A DNA stretch of 64,000 nucleotides from Staphylococcus debuckii (GTDB lineage Bacteria > Bacillota > Bacilli > Staphylococcales > Staphylococcaceae): contig NZ_CP033460.1 in assembly GCF_003718735.1 (NCBI RefSeq), positions 186,001-250,000 of the forward strand, written 5' to 3'. Positions 32,345-42,168 of the stretch are shown piece after piece. The number at the start of each line of letters is the position of its first letter. Position 1 is the first letter of the stretch. Position numbers and translations under genes: made by a program. Under the pieces are notes generated by a model, which ran no database searches, was not told the DNA's origin, and saw only the letters and a program-made list of their open reading frames with translations.

Positions 32345-33256
32345 TTGTTTGCAAAAATAGACTTTAAGGCGACGTTTCTCGCAACATTAGCACTCATTAT
32401 TGTTGCAGCAGTCACCTACTTTCTGCCGTTTGCTGGACTACTATTGTTCTTCGTAGCAACAGTGCCAGGAATCATTTTATGGCATAAGTCCATCATGTCA
32501 TTCGGCATAGGCGCACTCATTACAGTTGTTTTAGTAGTATTTTTTGGAAGTGAAGGGCTTCTTAGCTACATTGTTTTTGTCTTACTATTGAGTTTAATTG
32601 TAGGTCAGCTATTAAAAGAACGAACTTCTAAAGAACGCATACTTTATATCGCAACTACATATATGAGTATTTTAACGTTAGGCGCGTTTATGATGCTGCA
32701 AGTATTCAAGCGTATTCCGAATACCCAAGTACTCGTGAAACCGTCTAAAGATCAATTGTACGATATGATGGCGATGAGCGGTTTAGACTCAGCATCTCGC
32801 GGTGTATTAGAAGAGGGATTCCGCCAAATGGCTGTGCAATTGCCAAGCTACATCATCATCGCAATTTTCTTCTTGATTTTAATTAATTTGATTGTAACAT
32901 TTCCGATTTTACGTAAATTCAAGATCGCAACACCCGTGTTCAGACCATTATTCGCATGGCAATTCAATCGTATATTAGCATATATCTACTTTATCGTTCT
33001 GTTGTGTGTCATGTTTGCATCACAACCAGGAACATTCCAAAGCATTGTCTTGAATATGCAAGTTATTCTTTCGTTCGTCATGTTTATTCAAGGTTTAAGC
33101 GTGATTGCTTTCTTTGCAAAAGTAAAACAACTGCCACCTGGTATAGGCATTATATTAATGATTTTAGGATTTTTATTGACACCTGTTTTACCAGTCATCG
33201 GACTCTTAGGTGTAGTAGATTTATGTTTCAACTTAAAACGATTTATCAAAAAATGA
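32345..33256 (+). CDS. yybS: YybS-family (DUF2232) membrane protein
   Basis: A 303-residue integral membrane protein with about eight helices. This family stands upstream of gdpP and rplI in Bacillales. Its biochemical role is unknown; a transport-type role is often suggested from the fold. The start is TTG 32345, because AGGAGTGG (32332-32339) lies immediately upstream; GTG 32336 overlaps that sequence. It is the first gene of the yybS-gdpP-rplI-dnaB group. Confidence 0.85.
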   Translation: MFAKIDFKATFLATLALIIVAAVTYFLPFAGLLLFFVATVPGIILWHKSIMSFGIGALITVVLVVFFGSEGLLSYIVFVLLLSLIVGQLLKERTSKERILYIATTYMSILTLGAFMMLQVFKRIPNTQVLVKPSKDQLYDMMAMSGLDSASRGVLEEGFRQMAVQLPSYIIIAIFFLILINLIVTFPILRKFKIATPVFRPLFAWQFNRILAYIYFIVLLCVMFASQPGTFQSIVLNMQVILSFVMFIQGLSVIAFFAKVKQLPPGIGIILMILGFLLTPVLPVIGLLGVVDLCFNLKRFIKK

Positions 33257-33270
33257 TTTGAGGTGACAGA

Positions 33271-35238
33271 ATGAATCGTCAATCCACTAAGAAAGCACTG
33301 ATTATTCCTTTTTTATTGATGGTATTAACTGCTATTGCACTTGTAGTAGTCTGGTTTGTCTTTAACCAACTTGTAGCAGGTATTGCTTCAGCAGTTTTAT
33401 TGGTAATGATTTTTATCAGTGCATTTGCACTGCGCAATGCATTCTTACGTTTGGATAATTATGTAGATGATTTAAGCGGACAAATATCAGCCGGTAACAG
33501 CATAGCAATTAAGAGCTTGCCAATCGGTGTGATTGTCTTAGATGAAAATGAGGATGTAGAATGGATGAACCATTTCATGTCTGATCGGTTAGACCGTAAT
33601 GTTATCTCAGATCCGATAAATGAAGTGTATCCTAACATTCTGAAACAATTAGAGAAGACACAAGAAATTGAAATTACTGACGGCAGTTATCATTATCGCG
33701 TCCGTTATTCTGAAGAAGAACGCGTACTTTATTTCTTCGATATCACAGAAGAGGTACATACAACGCAATTGTATGAAGATTCCAAGCCGATAATTGCGAC
33801 ATTATTCTTAGATAACTACGATGAAATCACACAGAACATGAATGATACACAACGCTCTGAAATCAACTCTATGGTGACACGCGTCATCAGTCGTTGGGCT
33901 TCAGAATATGATATCTACTTCAAACGTTACAGCTCAGACCAATTCGTAGCTTATTTGAACCAACGTATCTTATCCCAATTAGAAGACTCGAACTTCGATA
34001 TTCTAAAACACTTACGTGAAAAAAGTGTCGGGTACCGTGCTCAATTGACCCTAAGTATCGGAGTAGGGGAAGGCTCAGAGAACCTCATCGATTTAGGTGA
34101 ATTATCACAATCTGGACTTGATTTAGCGCTAGGACGTGGCGGTGACCAAGTCGCAATCAAACACATTAACGGCAACGTACGTTTCTATGGTGGTAAGACT
34201 GACCCGATGGAAAAAAGAACCCGTGTACGTGCCCGCGTCATTTCTCACGCCTTGAAAGATATCTTAATGGAAGGCGACAAAGTTATCATCATGGGACATA
34301 AACGTCCTGATTTAGATGCAATTGGTGCAGCTATCGGTGTTTCACGCTTTGCTATGATGAACAACTTAGATGCATACGTTGTGTTAAATGAAGAAGATAT
34401 TGATCCGACATTGCGACGCGTAATGGATGAAATTGATAAGAAACCAGAGTTGAAAGATCGTTTCCTTACTTCTGATGAAGCATGGGATATGATGACATCC
34501 AAAACGACACTCGTTGTAGTAGATACACATAAACCAGAGATGGTCTTAGATGAAAATATTTTAAATAAAGCCAACCGCAAAGTAGTTATTGACCATCACC
34601 GTCGTGGTGAAAGCTTTATCTCTCATCCGCTCTTGGTTTATATGGAACCATATGCCAGCTCTACAGCAGAATTGGTAACCGAGTTGCTGGAATATCAACC
34701 GACAGAGCAACGTTTAACAAGACTTGAATCCACAATTATGTATGCAGGTATTATTGTAGATACAAGAAACTTTACGTTGCGTACCGGTTCCAGAACCTTT
34801 GATGCGGCAAGTTACTTGCGTGCACACGGTGCAGATACTATTCTGACACAACATTTCTTGAAAGATGATATTGATACCTATATCAATCGTTCAGAATTAA
34901 TCCGTACGGTTAAACTGCAAGATCACGGCATAGCAATTGCACATGGTTCAAACGATAAAATTTATCATCCTGTAACAGTTGCACAAGCTGCAGATGAATT
35001 GTTAAGTTTAGATGGTGTAGAAGCTTCTTACGTGGTTGCACGCAGAGAAGATGACCTAGTCGGTATTTCTGCCCGCTCGCTCGGTTCTATTAACGTTCAA
35101 TTGACAATGGAAGCGCTGGGAGGCGGCGGTCATTTAACCAATGCTGCAACTCAAATCAAAGGTGTATCAGTAGAAGAAGCAGTACAACAATTACAACAAG
35201 CGATAGATGAACAAATGAGTAGGAGTGAAGAAGCATGA
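33271..35238 (+). CDS. gdpP: Cyclic-di-AMP phosphodiesterase GdpP
   Basis: A 655-residue membrane enzyme that hydrolyses c-di-AMP to pApA and so tunes osmotic balance, wall stress and beta-lactam tolerance. Two transmembrane helices (about 10-30 and 36-56) are followed by a degenerate PAS domain, a degenerate GGDEF domain (GRGGDQ near 289-293), the DHH domain with [11 protein letters not shown] (342-352) and D441-H442-H443, and the DHHA1 domain with GGGGH. All catalytic motifs are intact. The stop overlaps rplI by 4 nt. Confidence 0.97.
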   Translation: MNRQSTKKALIIPFLLMVLTAIALVVVWFVFNQLVAGIASAVLLVMIFISAFALRNAFLRLDNYVDDLSGQISAGNSIAIKSLPIGVIVLDENEDVEWMNHFMSDRLDRNVISDPINEVYPNILKQLEKTQEIEITDGSYHYRVRYSEEERVLYFFDITEEVHTTQLYEDSKPIIATLFLDNYDEITQNMNDTQRSEINSMVTRVISRWASEYDIYFKRYSSDQFVAYLNQRILSQLEDSNFDILKHLREKSVGYRAQLTLSIGVGEGSENLIDLGELSQSGLDLALGRGGDQVAIKHINGNVRFYGGKTDPMEKRTRVRARVISHALKDILMEGDKVIIMGHKRPDLDAIGAAIGVSRFAMMNNLDAYVVLNEEDIDPTLRRVMDEIDKKPELKDRFLTSDEAWDMMTSKTTLVVVDTHKPEMVLDENILNKANRKVVIDHHRRGESFISHPLLVYMEPYASSTAELVTELLEYQPTEQRLTRLESTIMYAGIIVDTRNFTLRTGSRTFDAASYLRAHGADTILTQHFLKDDIDTYINRSELIRTVKLQDHGIAIAHGSNDKIYHPVTVAQAADELLSLDGVEASYVVARREDDLVGISARSLGSINVQLTMEALGGGGHLTNAATQIKGVSVEEAVQQLQQAIDEQMSRSEEA

Positions 35239-35681
35239 AAGTAATTTTTACACAAGATGTTAAAGGTAAAGGTAAAAAAGGCGAAGTTAAAGACGTACCA
35301 GTAGGTTATGCAAATAACTTCTTATTCAAGAAAAATGTTGCTGTAGAAGCAACTCCAGGTAATTTAAAACAATTACAACAACAAAATAAACGTGCTGAAC
35401 AAGAAAGAGAACAAGAAATTGAAGACGCTAAAGCATTGAAGAAAAAATTAGAAGATATCGAAGTTGAAGTAACAGCTAAATCAGGCGAAGGCGGCAAACT
35501 TTTCGGTTCTGTCAGCACTAAACAAATCGCACAAGCCTTGCAAAAACAACACGATATCAAAATTGATAAACGTAAAATGGACTTACCAAATGGTATCCAC
35601 GCGTTAGGTTATACAAATGTACCTGTTAAATTAGATAAAGAAGTCGATGGTACAATTCGTGTCCACACTGTAGAACAATAA
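35235..35681 (+). CDS. rplI: 50S ribosomal protein L9
   Basis: A 148-residue protein with the N-terminal RNA-binding domain ([20 protein letters not shown], the L9 signature), a long central helix and a C-terminal globular domain. It is coupled to gdpP by an ATGA overlap. Confidence 0.98.
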   Translation: MKVIFTQDVKGKGKKGEVKDVPVGYANNFLFKKNVAVEATPGNLKQLQQQNKRAEQEREQEIEDAKALKKKLEDIEVEVTAKSGEGGKLFGSVSTKQIAQALQKQHDIKIDKRKMDLPNGIHALGYTNVPVKLDKEVDGTIRVHTVEQ

Positions 35682-35715
35682 GTTTGAAATGGAATAAATC
35701 AGAGGTGTAATCATA

Positions 35716-37113
35716 ATGGATGGAATGTACGAACAAAACCAAATGCCGCATAACAATGAGGCTGAGCAATCTGTCTTAGGTGCCATTATTATTGATCCGC
35801 AGCTCATCGGGGAAACTCAGGGAGTCTTACTTCCTGAGTCCTTTTATAGAGGCGCACACCAACACATTTTCCGTGCGATGATGCACCTCTCTGAGGAAAA
35901 TAGTGATATTGATGTCGTTACCTTGATGGATCAGCTGACATCAGAAGGAACATTAAGTGAAGCGGGCGGACCGCAGTACTTGGCTGAATTAGCTAATAAA
36001 GTACCGACGACCCGCAATATTGAATATTATCGAGAAATCGTCTTTAAGCTTGCAGCGAAACGTAATTTGATTCGTGTTGCGGATCAAATTGCGAAAGACG
36101 GTTATGATACAGAACTCGATTTAGATGACGTTTTAAGTGATGCCGAACGAAAAATTTTAGAACTCTCTGCCACAAGAGAATCAGAAGGTTTTAAAGATAT
36201 CAGGGATGTCTTAGGTCAGGTTTATGAGAATGCTGAAGAACTCGATCAAAATAGTGGCCAGACTCCTGGTATTCCAACAGGTTATCGTGATTTAGACCAA
36301 ATGACAGCAGGGTTCAACCGCAATGATTTAATCATTTTAGCAGCCCGCCCATCAGTAGGTAAGACTGCCTTCGCTTTAAATATTGCGCAAAAGGTTGCGA
36401 CTAATGAAGGCAACTACACTGTAGGTATCTTCTCGCTTGAGATGGGTGCTGATCAGTTGGCTACACGTATGATTTGTAGCTCAGGAAACGTAGACTCTAA
36501 CCGTTTACGTACAGGTACAATGACTGAAGAAGACTGGAATCGATTTACAGTAGCTGTCGGTAAATTGTCTAGGACAAAAATCTTTATTGATGATACACCA
36601 GGTATCCGTATTACAGATTTGCGTTCGAAATGCCGCCGTTTAAAGCAAGAACATGGCTTAGATATGATAGTAATCGACTACTTGCAGTTGATTATGGGAA
36701 GCGGTTCTCGTATGTCAGACAACCGTCAACAAGAAGTATCTGAGATTTCCAGAACACTCAAAGCCATTGCACGTGAACTTGAATGCCCAGTCATTGCGTT
36801 AAGTCAGTTATCTCGTGGTGTAGAACAACGACAAGATAAACGTCCAATGATGAGTGATATTCGGGAATCTGGTTCCATCGAGCAAGATGCCGACATTGTA
36901 GCCTTTTTATATCGCGATGATTACTATAATCGTGAAGGTGACGAAGACGACGATGATGGCGGTATGGAACCTGTAGCGAATGATGATAACGGCGAGATTG
37001 AAGTCATTATTGCTAAACAACGTAACGGTCCAACTGGTACCGTTAAATTACACTTCATGAAACAATACAATAAATTTACAGATATTGATTATGCACATGC
37101 AGATATGATGTAA
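35716..37113 (+). CDS. dnaB: Replicative DNA helicase
   Basis: A 465-residue hexameric helicase (called DnaC in B. subtilis and staphylococci) that unwinds DNA at the fork. The N-terminal domain, which binds primase, starts NNEAEQSVLGAI. The RecA-like domain has Walker A ARPSVGKTAF and Walker B MIVIDYLQL. ATG follows AGAGGTG with 8 nt spacing. There is no intein. A strong terminator follows. Confidence 0.97.
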   Translation: MDGMYEQNQMPHNNEAEQSVLGAIIIDPQLIGETQGVLLPESFYRGAHQHIFRAMMHLSEENSDIDVVTLMDQLTSEGTLSEAGGPQYLAELANKVPTTRNIEYYREIVFKLAAKRNLIRVADQIAKDGYDTELDLDDVLSDAERKILELSATRESEGFKDIRDVLGQVYENAEELDQNSGQTPGIPTGYRDLDQMTAGFNRNDLIILAARPSVGKTAFALNIAQKVATNEGNYTVGIFSLEMGADQLATRMICSSGNVDSNRLRTGTMTEEDWNRFTVAVGKLSRTKIFIDDTPGIRITDLRSKCRRLKQEHGLDMIVIDYLQLIMGSGSRMSDNRQQEVSEISRTLKAIARELECPVIALSQLSRGVEQRQDKRPMMSDIRESGSIEQDADIVAFLYRDDYYNREGDEDDDDGGMEPVANDDNGEIEVIIAKQRNGPTGTVKLHFMKQYNKFTDIDYAHADMM

Positions 37114-37120
37114 ATTGCAG

Positions 37121-37152
37121 GAGGTTGAATTTAGATTTCAACCTCTTTTTTT
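37121..37152 (+). terminator. Terminator after dnaB
   Basis: GAGGTTGAA pairs with TTTCAACCTC, followed by seven T. Confidence 0.9.
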
Positions 37153-37378
37153 ATGGCTGAAAAGAAATTTTTGGATAGCGGAAAATAAATTTTTACGTAC
37201 AATTAAAGTTTTTTACATATAAATGTACGGTTTTTAGTCGATTTAAAAGAAGGTAAATGTCAATAAGTATGTGTAATATTCTTAAAGAAATAATCCTTGA
37301 AATACTATCAATAAAGGCGTAAAGACATTTTGTAGCTGAAATCAAAGAATTGCTTTTTGTCTAAAAACTGTAAAAAAT

Positions 37379-37423
37379 AATGTTCGTTTTCTATTTGCAT
37401 TACGCGCTTACAATTGATAGAAT
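37379..37423 (+). promoter_or_regulatory. purA promoter with a PurBox-like half site
   Basis: TTGCAT (37395-37400) and TAGAAT (37418-37423) are 17 bp apart. Just upstream, AATGTTCGTTTT (37379-37390), read on the other strand as AAAACGAACATT, matches the PurBox CGAAC core. The expected second box is not clear, so PurR control is plausible rather than shown. The rest of 37153-37461 has no gene. Confidence 0.6.
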
Positions 37424-37461
37424 ACTTAATGGTTAATTGAGAATAACTTGGAGGTGCTCTT

Positions 37462-38748
37462 ATGTCATCAATCGTAGTTGTTGGGACACAATGGGGAGAC
37501 GAAGGTAAAGGTAAAATTACAGACTTTTTAGCAGAACAAGCAGACGTGATTACACGTTTTTCAGGCGGTAACAACGCTGGTCATACAATCAAATTTGGCG
37601 GCGAAACTTACAAATTGCACTTAGTACCATCAGGAATTTTTTATCAAGATAAACTTTCAGTGATTGGTAACGGTGTAGTTGTAGATCCTGTTGCTTTATT
37701 GAAAGAGTTGGATGCATTAAACGAACGCGGTATTCCAACAAATAATTTGCGCATTTCAAACCGTGCTCAAGTTATTTTGCCTTACCACTTATTGCAAGAT
37801 GAGTATGAAGAACGTCTTCGCGGCGATAACAAAATCGGTACGACTAAGAAAGGTATCGGCCCAGCATACGTTGATAAAGCACAAAGAATCGGAATCCGTA
37901 TGGCGGATTTATTAGACAAAGAAACTTTTGAAAGATTATTAAAATCAAACCTTGAATACAAATCAGCATACTTTAAAGGTATGTTTAACGAAGAAGCTCC
38001 TGCTTTCGAAGATATCTTTGAAGAATATTATGCAGCAGGTCAACGTTTGAAAGAATATGTAACAGACACACCTAAAATCTTAGATGACGCTTTAGCAGCA
38101 AATGAACGCGTATTATTCGAAGGTGCACAAGGTGTAATGCTTGATATCGACCATGGTACATATCCATTCGTTACATCAAGCAACCCAATTGCTGGTAACG
38201 TAACTGTTGGCGGTGGCGTAGGTCCGACTGCAGTATCTAAAGTTATCGGTGTATGTAAATCATATACTTCACGTGTCGGTGACGGCCCATTCCCTACTGA
38301 ATTATTTGATGAAGACGGCCATCACATCCGTGAAGTCGGCCGTGAATACGGTACAACTACAGGCCGCCCTCGTCGTGTCGGCTGGTTCGACTCAGTAGTA
38401 TTACGTCATTCACGCCGTGTGAGCGGTATTACTGATTTATCTATCAACTCAATCGACGTTTTAACTGGTTTAGACACTGTTAAAATTTGCGTAGCTTATG
38501 AGTTGGATGGAAAAGAAATCACTGAATACCCTGCAAACTTAAACGACTTGAAACGTTGCAAACCTATCTATGAAGAATTACCTGGATGGACAGAAGATAT
38601 TACAGGCGTACAATCTTTAGAAGCACTTCCAGAAAATGCACGTCATTACTTAGAACGTATTTCTGAGCTTTCTGGCGTAGACATTTCAATCTTCTCAGTA
38701 GGTCCTGATCGTACACAAACAAACATGTTAAAACCTTTATGGTCATAA
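37462..38748 (+). CDS. purA: Adenylosuccinate synthetase
   Basis: A 428-residue enzyme that joins IMP and aspartate using GTP, the first step toward AMP. The P-loop [11 protein letters not shown] is near the start. GGNNAGHT, the IMP-binding [11 protein letters not shown] and the GTP-binding C-terminal part are conserved. GGAGGTG precedes the ATG. Confidence 0.98.
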   Translation: MSSIVVVGTQWGDEGKGKITDFLAEQADVITRFSGGNNAGHTIKFGGETYKLHLVPSGIFYQDKLSVIGNGVVVDPVALLKELDALNERGIPTNNLRISNRAQVILPYHLLQDEYEERLRGDNKIGTTKKGIGPAYVDKAQRIGIRMADLLDKETFERLLKSNLEYKSAYFKGMFNEEAPAFEDIFEEYYAAGQRLKEYVTDTPKILDDALAANERVLFEGAQGVMLDIDHGTYPFVTSSNPIAGNVTVGGGVGPTAVSKVIGVCKSYTSRVGDGPFPTELFDEDGHHIREVGREYGTTTGRPRRVGWFDSVVLRHSRRVSGITDLSINSIDVLTGLDTVKICVAYELDGKEITEYPANLNDLKRCKPIYEELPGWTEDITGVQSLEALPENARHYLERISELSGVDISIFSVGPDRTQTNMLKPLWS

Positions 38749-38760
38749 TTGGATAAAAGA

Positions 38761-38796
38761 AGACGTGCATATCATGAAGATGTGCACGTCTTTTTA
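38761..38796 (+). terminator. Terminator after purA
   Basis: AGACGTGCA pairs with TGCACGTC, followed by five T. Confidence 0.88.
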
Positions 38797-38841
38797 TATA
38801 TGAGTTGGTTGTTTTGTATGGCTCAGGGAACGACGGATTGA

Positions 38842-38975
38842 TCTAGACACAAGTTTCAGAGAAGGGAGCGGAACAGAAATGATTTTGATTAAAAATTATT
38901 TCGTTTTTCCGCCCCGGCAAAGCTAACTAGAATAGAAAAAAGCTTGGAACAAGCGCATTTTCTGTTCAGATAGCT
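38842..38975. repeat. Isolated repeat copy and GGAACAGAAA inverted repeat
   Basis: TCTAGACACAAGTTTCAGAG (from 38842) is a single copy of the motif found in the tandem repeat further right. It is followed by GCGGAACAGAAAT (38879-38891) and, about 80 nt later, by TTTTCTGTTC, which form an imperfect inverted repeat. Confidence 0.6.
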
Positions 38976-38983
38976 ACTGCTAA

Positions 38984-39160
38984 TCTAGAAAAGGGTGTTA
39001 TTTAGACACAAGTTTCAGAGAAGTGTCTAGAAAAGGGCGTAATCTGGACACAAGTTTCAGAGAAGTGTCTAGAAAAGGGCGTAATCTGGACACAAGTTTC
39101 AGAGAAGTGTCTAGAAAAGAGTGTAATCTAGACACAAGATTCCGAGAAGTGTCTAGATTC
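38984..39160. repeat. 42-bp tandem repeat, four units plus a partial fifth, each able to form a hairpin
   Basis: Units start at 38984, 39026, 39068 and 39110 with TCTAGAAAAG and repeat with an exact 42-bp period; a partial unit starts at 39152. Within each unit AGACAC (or GGACAC) pairs with GTGTCT across a 13-nt loop. In the last hairpin the arms are a perfect TCTAGACAC / GTGTCTAGA. The stretch 39160-39240 after it is unusually rich in C. No gene is present between purA and the next gene. Confidence 0.92.
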
Positions 39161-39253
39161 CGCGCCGTACCGCATCACGCCCTGTCATGCTAGCCCGCCA
39201 CTTTTGCAACACCCACATCACACCTGCTTACCACACTCCCACTACGCACTAAT

Positions 39254-40147
39254 TTAGTGGATATCTTTCTTACGATGATGACCGCCACGTACTTCAGAAA
39301 CATTACCGAAGGACAAGAAGGCGTTCGGATCGATTTGCATCACAAACTCTTTCAATTTGGCTTCTTCGACACGTGTGATGACGCAGAAAACGACTTTACG
39401 CGGTTCGCCAGTATAAGCGCCCTCCGCATTTAAGTAAGTCACACCACGTCCTAGACGGTCATTGATAGCTTCTCCAATTTCTTTATAATCATCGCTGATA
39501 ATCCAAACAGCTTTTGACTCATCGAGACCGACAAGTATCAAATCAATCATCTTGAACGCGATAAAGTAGGCTACAAAGCTGTACATCGCACTTTCCCAAG
39601 TGAAAATAAAACCTGCAATCGCAAAGATGAAAAAGTTGAAAATCATGACGATTTCACCTACGGAAAAAGGAACTTTATTGTTCAAGAGGATAGACATGAT
39701 TTCGGTACCATCCATCGTACCGCCTGCACGTATTACCAGTCCTACGCCGATTCCGACAATAGCGCCACCGAAAATAGTGATGAGAAGCGGTTCTTTCACC
39801 ACGGCTTGTACGGGATGCAAGAGCGTTGTACCCACAGAAAGAATGGTAATTGCATATAAAGTAGAGATAGCAAACGTCTTACCTATTTGTTTATATCCTA
39901 AAAAGAAAAACGGTAAATTGAGTATGAAAATAAATAGGCCGAGCGACCATCCTGTTAAGTGAGATAAAATAATTGAGATACCGACAATGCCTCCATCAAG
40001 CAATTTGTTCGGTACTAAGAAAAGTTCCAGCCCTGCAGCTGTAAGTAATGCACCTATGGTTAAAAATAATATGCGGACAACAATTTGTGTGAGTGATAAT
40101 TTTTTCTCTTTTTTGTTATGACCCCCAGAAATAGTAGTATGTTCCAT
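39254..40147 (-). CDS. YitT-family membrane protein (DUF161 + DUF2179)
   Basis: A 297-residue protein with five or six transmembrane helices (YitT/DUF161, including LDGGIVGISI and RAGGTMDGTEI) and a cytosolic C-terminal DUF2179 domain (SDDYKEIGEAINDRLGRGVT onward). The family is widespread in Firmicutes; the molecular role is not established. ATG 40147 is chosen because AGGAGG stands 6 nt before it; a longer frame upstream has no Shine-Dalgarno sequence. No clean terminator follows, but the hairpin repeats lie directly downstream. Confidence 0.88.
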   Translation of the reverse strand: MEHTTISGGHNKKEKKLSLTQIVVRILFLTIGALLTAAGLELFLVPNKLLDGGIVGISIILSHLTGWSLGLFIFILNLPFFFLGYKQIGKTFAISTLYAITILSVGTTLLHPVQAVVKEPLLITIFGGAIVGIGVGLVIRAGGTMDGTEIMSILLNNKVPFSVGEIVMIFNFFIFAIAGFIFTWESAMYSFVAYFIAFKMIDLILVGLDESKAVWIISDDYKEIGEAINDRLGRGVTYLNAEGAYTGEPRKVVFCVITRVEEAKLKEFVMQIDPNAFLSFGNVSEVRGGHHRKKDIH

Positions 40148-40204
40148 AAATTTCCTCCTAAATTGGGTTATGTAAAAATTATACAAAAAAACTTTAAAAA
40201 TAGC

Positions 40205-40233
40205 TTGTGTTTTTTAATACCGCTTGATATAAT
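40205..40233 (+). promoter_or_regulatory. Promoter of the tRNA pair
   Basis: TTGTGT (40205-40210) and TATAAT (40228-40233) with 17 bp spacing and an extended -10 (TGA before TATAAT). Confidence 0.82.
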
Positions 40234-40253
40234 CAATCTTGTGCTTAAGAAAT

Positions 40254-40328
40254 GGCTCCTTGGTCAAGCGGTTAAGACACCGCCCTTTCACGGCGGTAAC
40301 ACGGGTTCGAGTCCCGTAGGAGTCACCA
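40254..40328 (+). tRNA. trnE: tRNA-Glu (anticodon TTC)
   Basis: The acceptor arms GGCTCCT and AGGAGTC pair. The anticodon loop CTTTCAC gives anticodon TTC. The T arm holds GGTTCGAGTCC. CCA is encoded (40326-40328). Confidence 0.97.
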
Positions 40329-40333
40329 TTTCT

Positions 40334-40406
40334 GGTCTCGTAGTGTAGCGGTTAACACGCCTGCCTGTCACGCAGGAGATCGCGGGTTCGATTCCCGTCG
40401 AGACCG
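40334..40406 (+). tRNA. trnD: tRNA-Asp (anticodon GTC)
   Basis: The acceptor arms GGTCTCG and CGAGACC pair. The anticodon stem CCTGC/GCAGG encloses CTGTCAC with anticodon GTC. The T loop is GGTTCGATTCC. CCA is not encoded. It lies 5 nt after tRNA-Glu, in one transcript. Confidence 0.97.
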
Positions 40407-40409
40407 TAT

Positions 40410-40442
40410 ATTGCTCATCCAATAGGGTGGGCAATTTTTTTA
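40410..40442. terminator. Terminator after the tRNA pair
   Basis: ATTGCTCATCC pairs with GGTGGGCAAT and is followed by seven T on the plus strand. On the minus strand it lies just past the end of the SpoIIM-like gene. Confidence 0.88.
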
Positions 40443-40458
40443 TGCTTTTTTATTAATA

Positions 40459-41061
40459 TTATGTAAAAATTTTAAAAATCCATTCACTGACATAGGTTTC
40501 TAAAAAAGCTGCGATGATAATTAATGGTAACCCAATCAGTACAAAAGCTTTAATCAAATTGAGAAGCGCTTCTTTAAGAGAATAGTTCTCTTTTTTATTA
40601 CTGCGAAATAGATTAGTAATTTTTCGAATAATAGCTTGATTAACCTTATATAATCCACTCGCCACAATACATAAACCAAAAACTTCAAATGTATAGTGAG
40701 GTATAGTTGCAATAACAGCTATAAAGCCACGGTAAGGCGTAAAGTTAAGTAAAAATCCCAATAATACTCCTGGAAGTACAGCGGTAAAAATGGTGTTTAA
40801 TAAATAAAGGAAAGGGATAGGTATGAGCGCTAAGATAAACATTTGAGACGGTACTCTCAGTCCATTTTCATAAATAAATCCCCAAACTTTGTGCAAACCT
40901 GATTCATGGTTAAGATGCTCAGGTATTTTGTCTCCAATACTTTTAAGTGTATTGAATGAAGGATGAAATATGTAAGCTAAGATGATGCCGAGTATAAGAA
41001 AACAAGTCATCAGCAGAAATATTTTCAGTGCTCGTTTAAGATAAGTTGAATCAGATAGCAT
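40459..41061 (-). CDS. SpoIIM-like (DUF95) integral membrane protein
   Basis: A 200-residue protein with about five transmembrane helices. The pattern LLGFLLNFTP...IPHYTFEVFGLCIVASGLY corresponds to the conserved stretch of the stage II sporulation protein M family. Staphylococci do not sporulate, so this is a family name, not a role. GAGGAG precedes the ATG. The function is unknown. Confidence 0.75.
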   Translation of the reverse strand: MLSDSTYLKRALKIFLLMTCFLILGIILAYIFHPSFNTLKSIGDKIPEHLNHESGLHKVWGFIYENGLRVPSQMFILALIPIPFLYLLNTIFTAVLPGVLLGFLLNFTPYRGFIAVIATIPHYTFEVFGLCIVASGLYKVNQAIIRKITNLFRSNKKENYSLKEALLNLIKAFVLIGLPLIIIAAFLETYVSEWIFKIFT

Positions 41062-41455
41062 ATATAAACTCCTCTGTATTTAATCTCTCCCCTCAGTATA
41101 ACAAACTAACTACTTAATTCAGGGTTAATAGCATCGTCCTTCATTCCACTCCATCCCTCCACGCCTTCATAAACAATTTACAATGCGAATGAGCGATGAG
41201 ATGCTATAATATATCCGTATGCATGACTCTTTCAGTAAATCACATTCACCATTTTTAAACAGTAACCACGTTTTACCTTCTGCGCTTTTATCACTTTCTA
41301 TACAAGATTTTTGTTCAATTGTCGACAATCCTTTTAAATTTGTTTGGAAAATAGAATTGGTACGTCAAAAATGGTAAATTATATAGTAGATACTTATGTA
41401 AATTTATAATAGATTCATGTACGATTATTTAAGATTAGAAATGAGGTTTAGGATT
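41062..41455. promoter_or_regulatory. Intergenic region with the walR promoter
   Basis: No gene is seen in these 394 bases. TTGGTA (41357-41362) and TATAGT (41382-41387) could be the walRK promoter, though the 19-bp spacer is long. TATAAT at about 41208 is a second candidate. Confidence 0.4.
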
Positions 41456-42157
41456 ATGGCGAGAAAAGTAGTTGTAGTAGACGATGAAAAACCTATTGCT
41501 GATATTCTAGAATTTAATTTGAAAAAAGAAGGTTATGAAGTCTTTTGTGCATATGATGGGAATGATGCAATCGACTTAATTTACGAAGAAGAACCAGATA
41601 TCGTACTTTTAGATATTATGCTTCCTGGACGTGACGGCATGGAGGTTTGTCGTGAAGTCCGCAAGAAGTACGAAATGCCTATTATTATGTTGACTGCAAA
41701 AGACTCTGAAATTGATAAAGTCTTAGGACTTGAACTTGGTGCTGACGACTATGTAACGAAACCATTCAGTACACGTGAATTGATTGCACGTGTTAAAGCG
41801 AACTTACGTCGTCGCAACACACAACCAGCACAAGAAGCGGAGAATGCACCGAATGAAATTACGATTAAAGATATCGTGATTTATCCAGATGCTTACTCTA
41901 TTAAGAAACGCGGTAAAGATATCGAATTGACACACCGTGAATTCGAATTGTTCCACTATTTAGCAAACCATATGGGACAAGTAATGACACGTGAACACTT
42001 ATTACAAACAGTTTGGGGTTACGATTACTTCGGCGATGTTCGTACGGTCGATGTAACTATCAGACGTTTAAGAGAAAAAATTGAAGATGATCCGTCACAT
42101 CCAGAATATATTGTGACACGCCGCGGCGTTGGATATTTCCTTCAACAACATGACTGA
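41456..42157 (+). CDS. walR: Response regulator WalR
   Basis: A 233-residue OmpR-type regulator, essential in staphylococci, that activates autolysin and wall-metabolism genes. The receiver domain has the acidic pocket VVDDE, the phosphorylated aspartate in VLLDIMLPG and K in TKPF. The C-terminal winged helix includes [17 protein letters not shown]. It is nearly identical to S. aureus WalR over the full length. ATG 41456 matches that length; an upstream in-frame ATG is ignored. Confidence 0.98.
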   Translation: MARKVVVVDDEKPIADILEFNLKKEGYEVFCAYDGNDAIDLIYEEEPDIVLLDIMLPGRDGMEVCREVRKKYEMPIIMLTAKDSEIDKVLGLELGADDYVTKPFSTRELIARVKANLRRRNTQPAQEAENAPNEITIKDIVIYPDAYSIKKRGKDIELTHREFELFHYLANHMGQVMTREHLLQTVWGYDYFGDVRTVDVTIRRLREKIEDDPSHPEYIVTRRGVGYFLQQHD

Positions 42158-42168
42158 GGCCGTATTTT

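Noticed and set aside
38984..39160. CRISPR array
   Set aside because: The repeats are directly adjacent with no unique spacers, and no cas genes are present.
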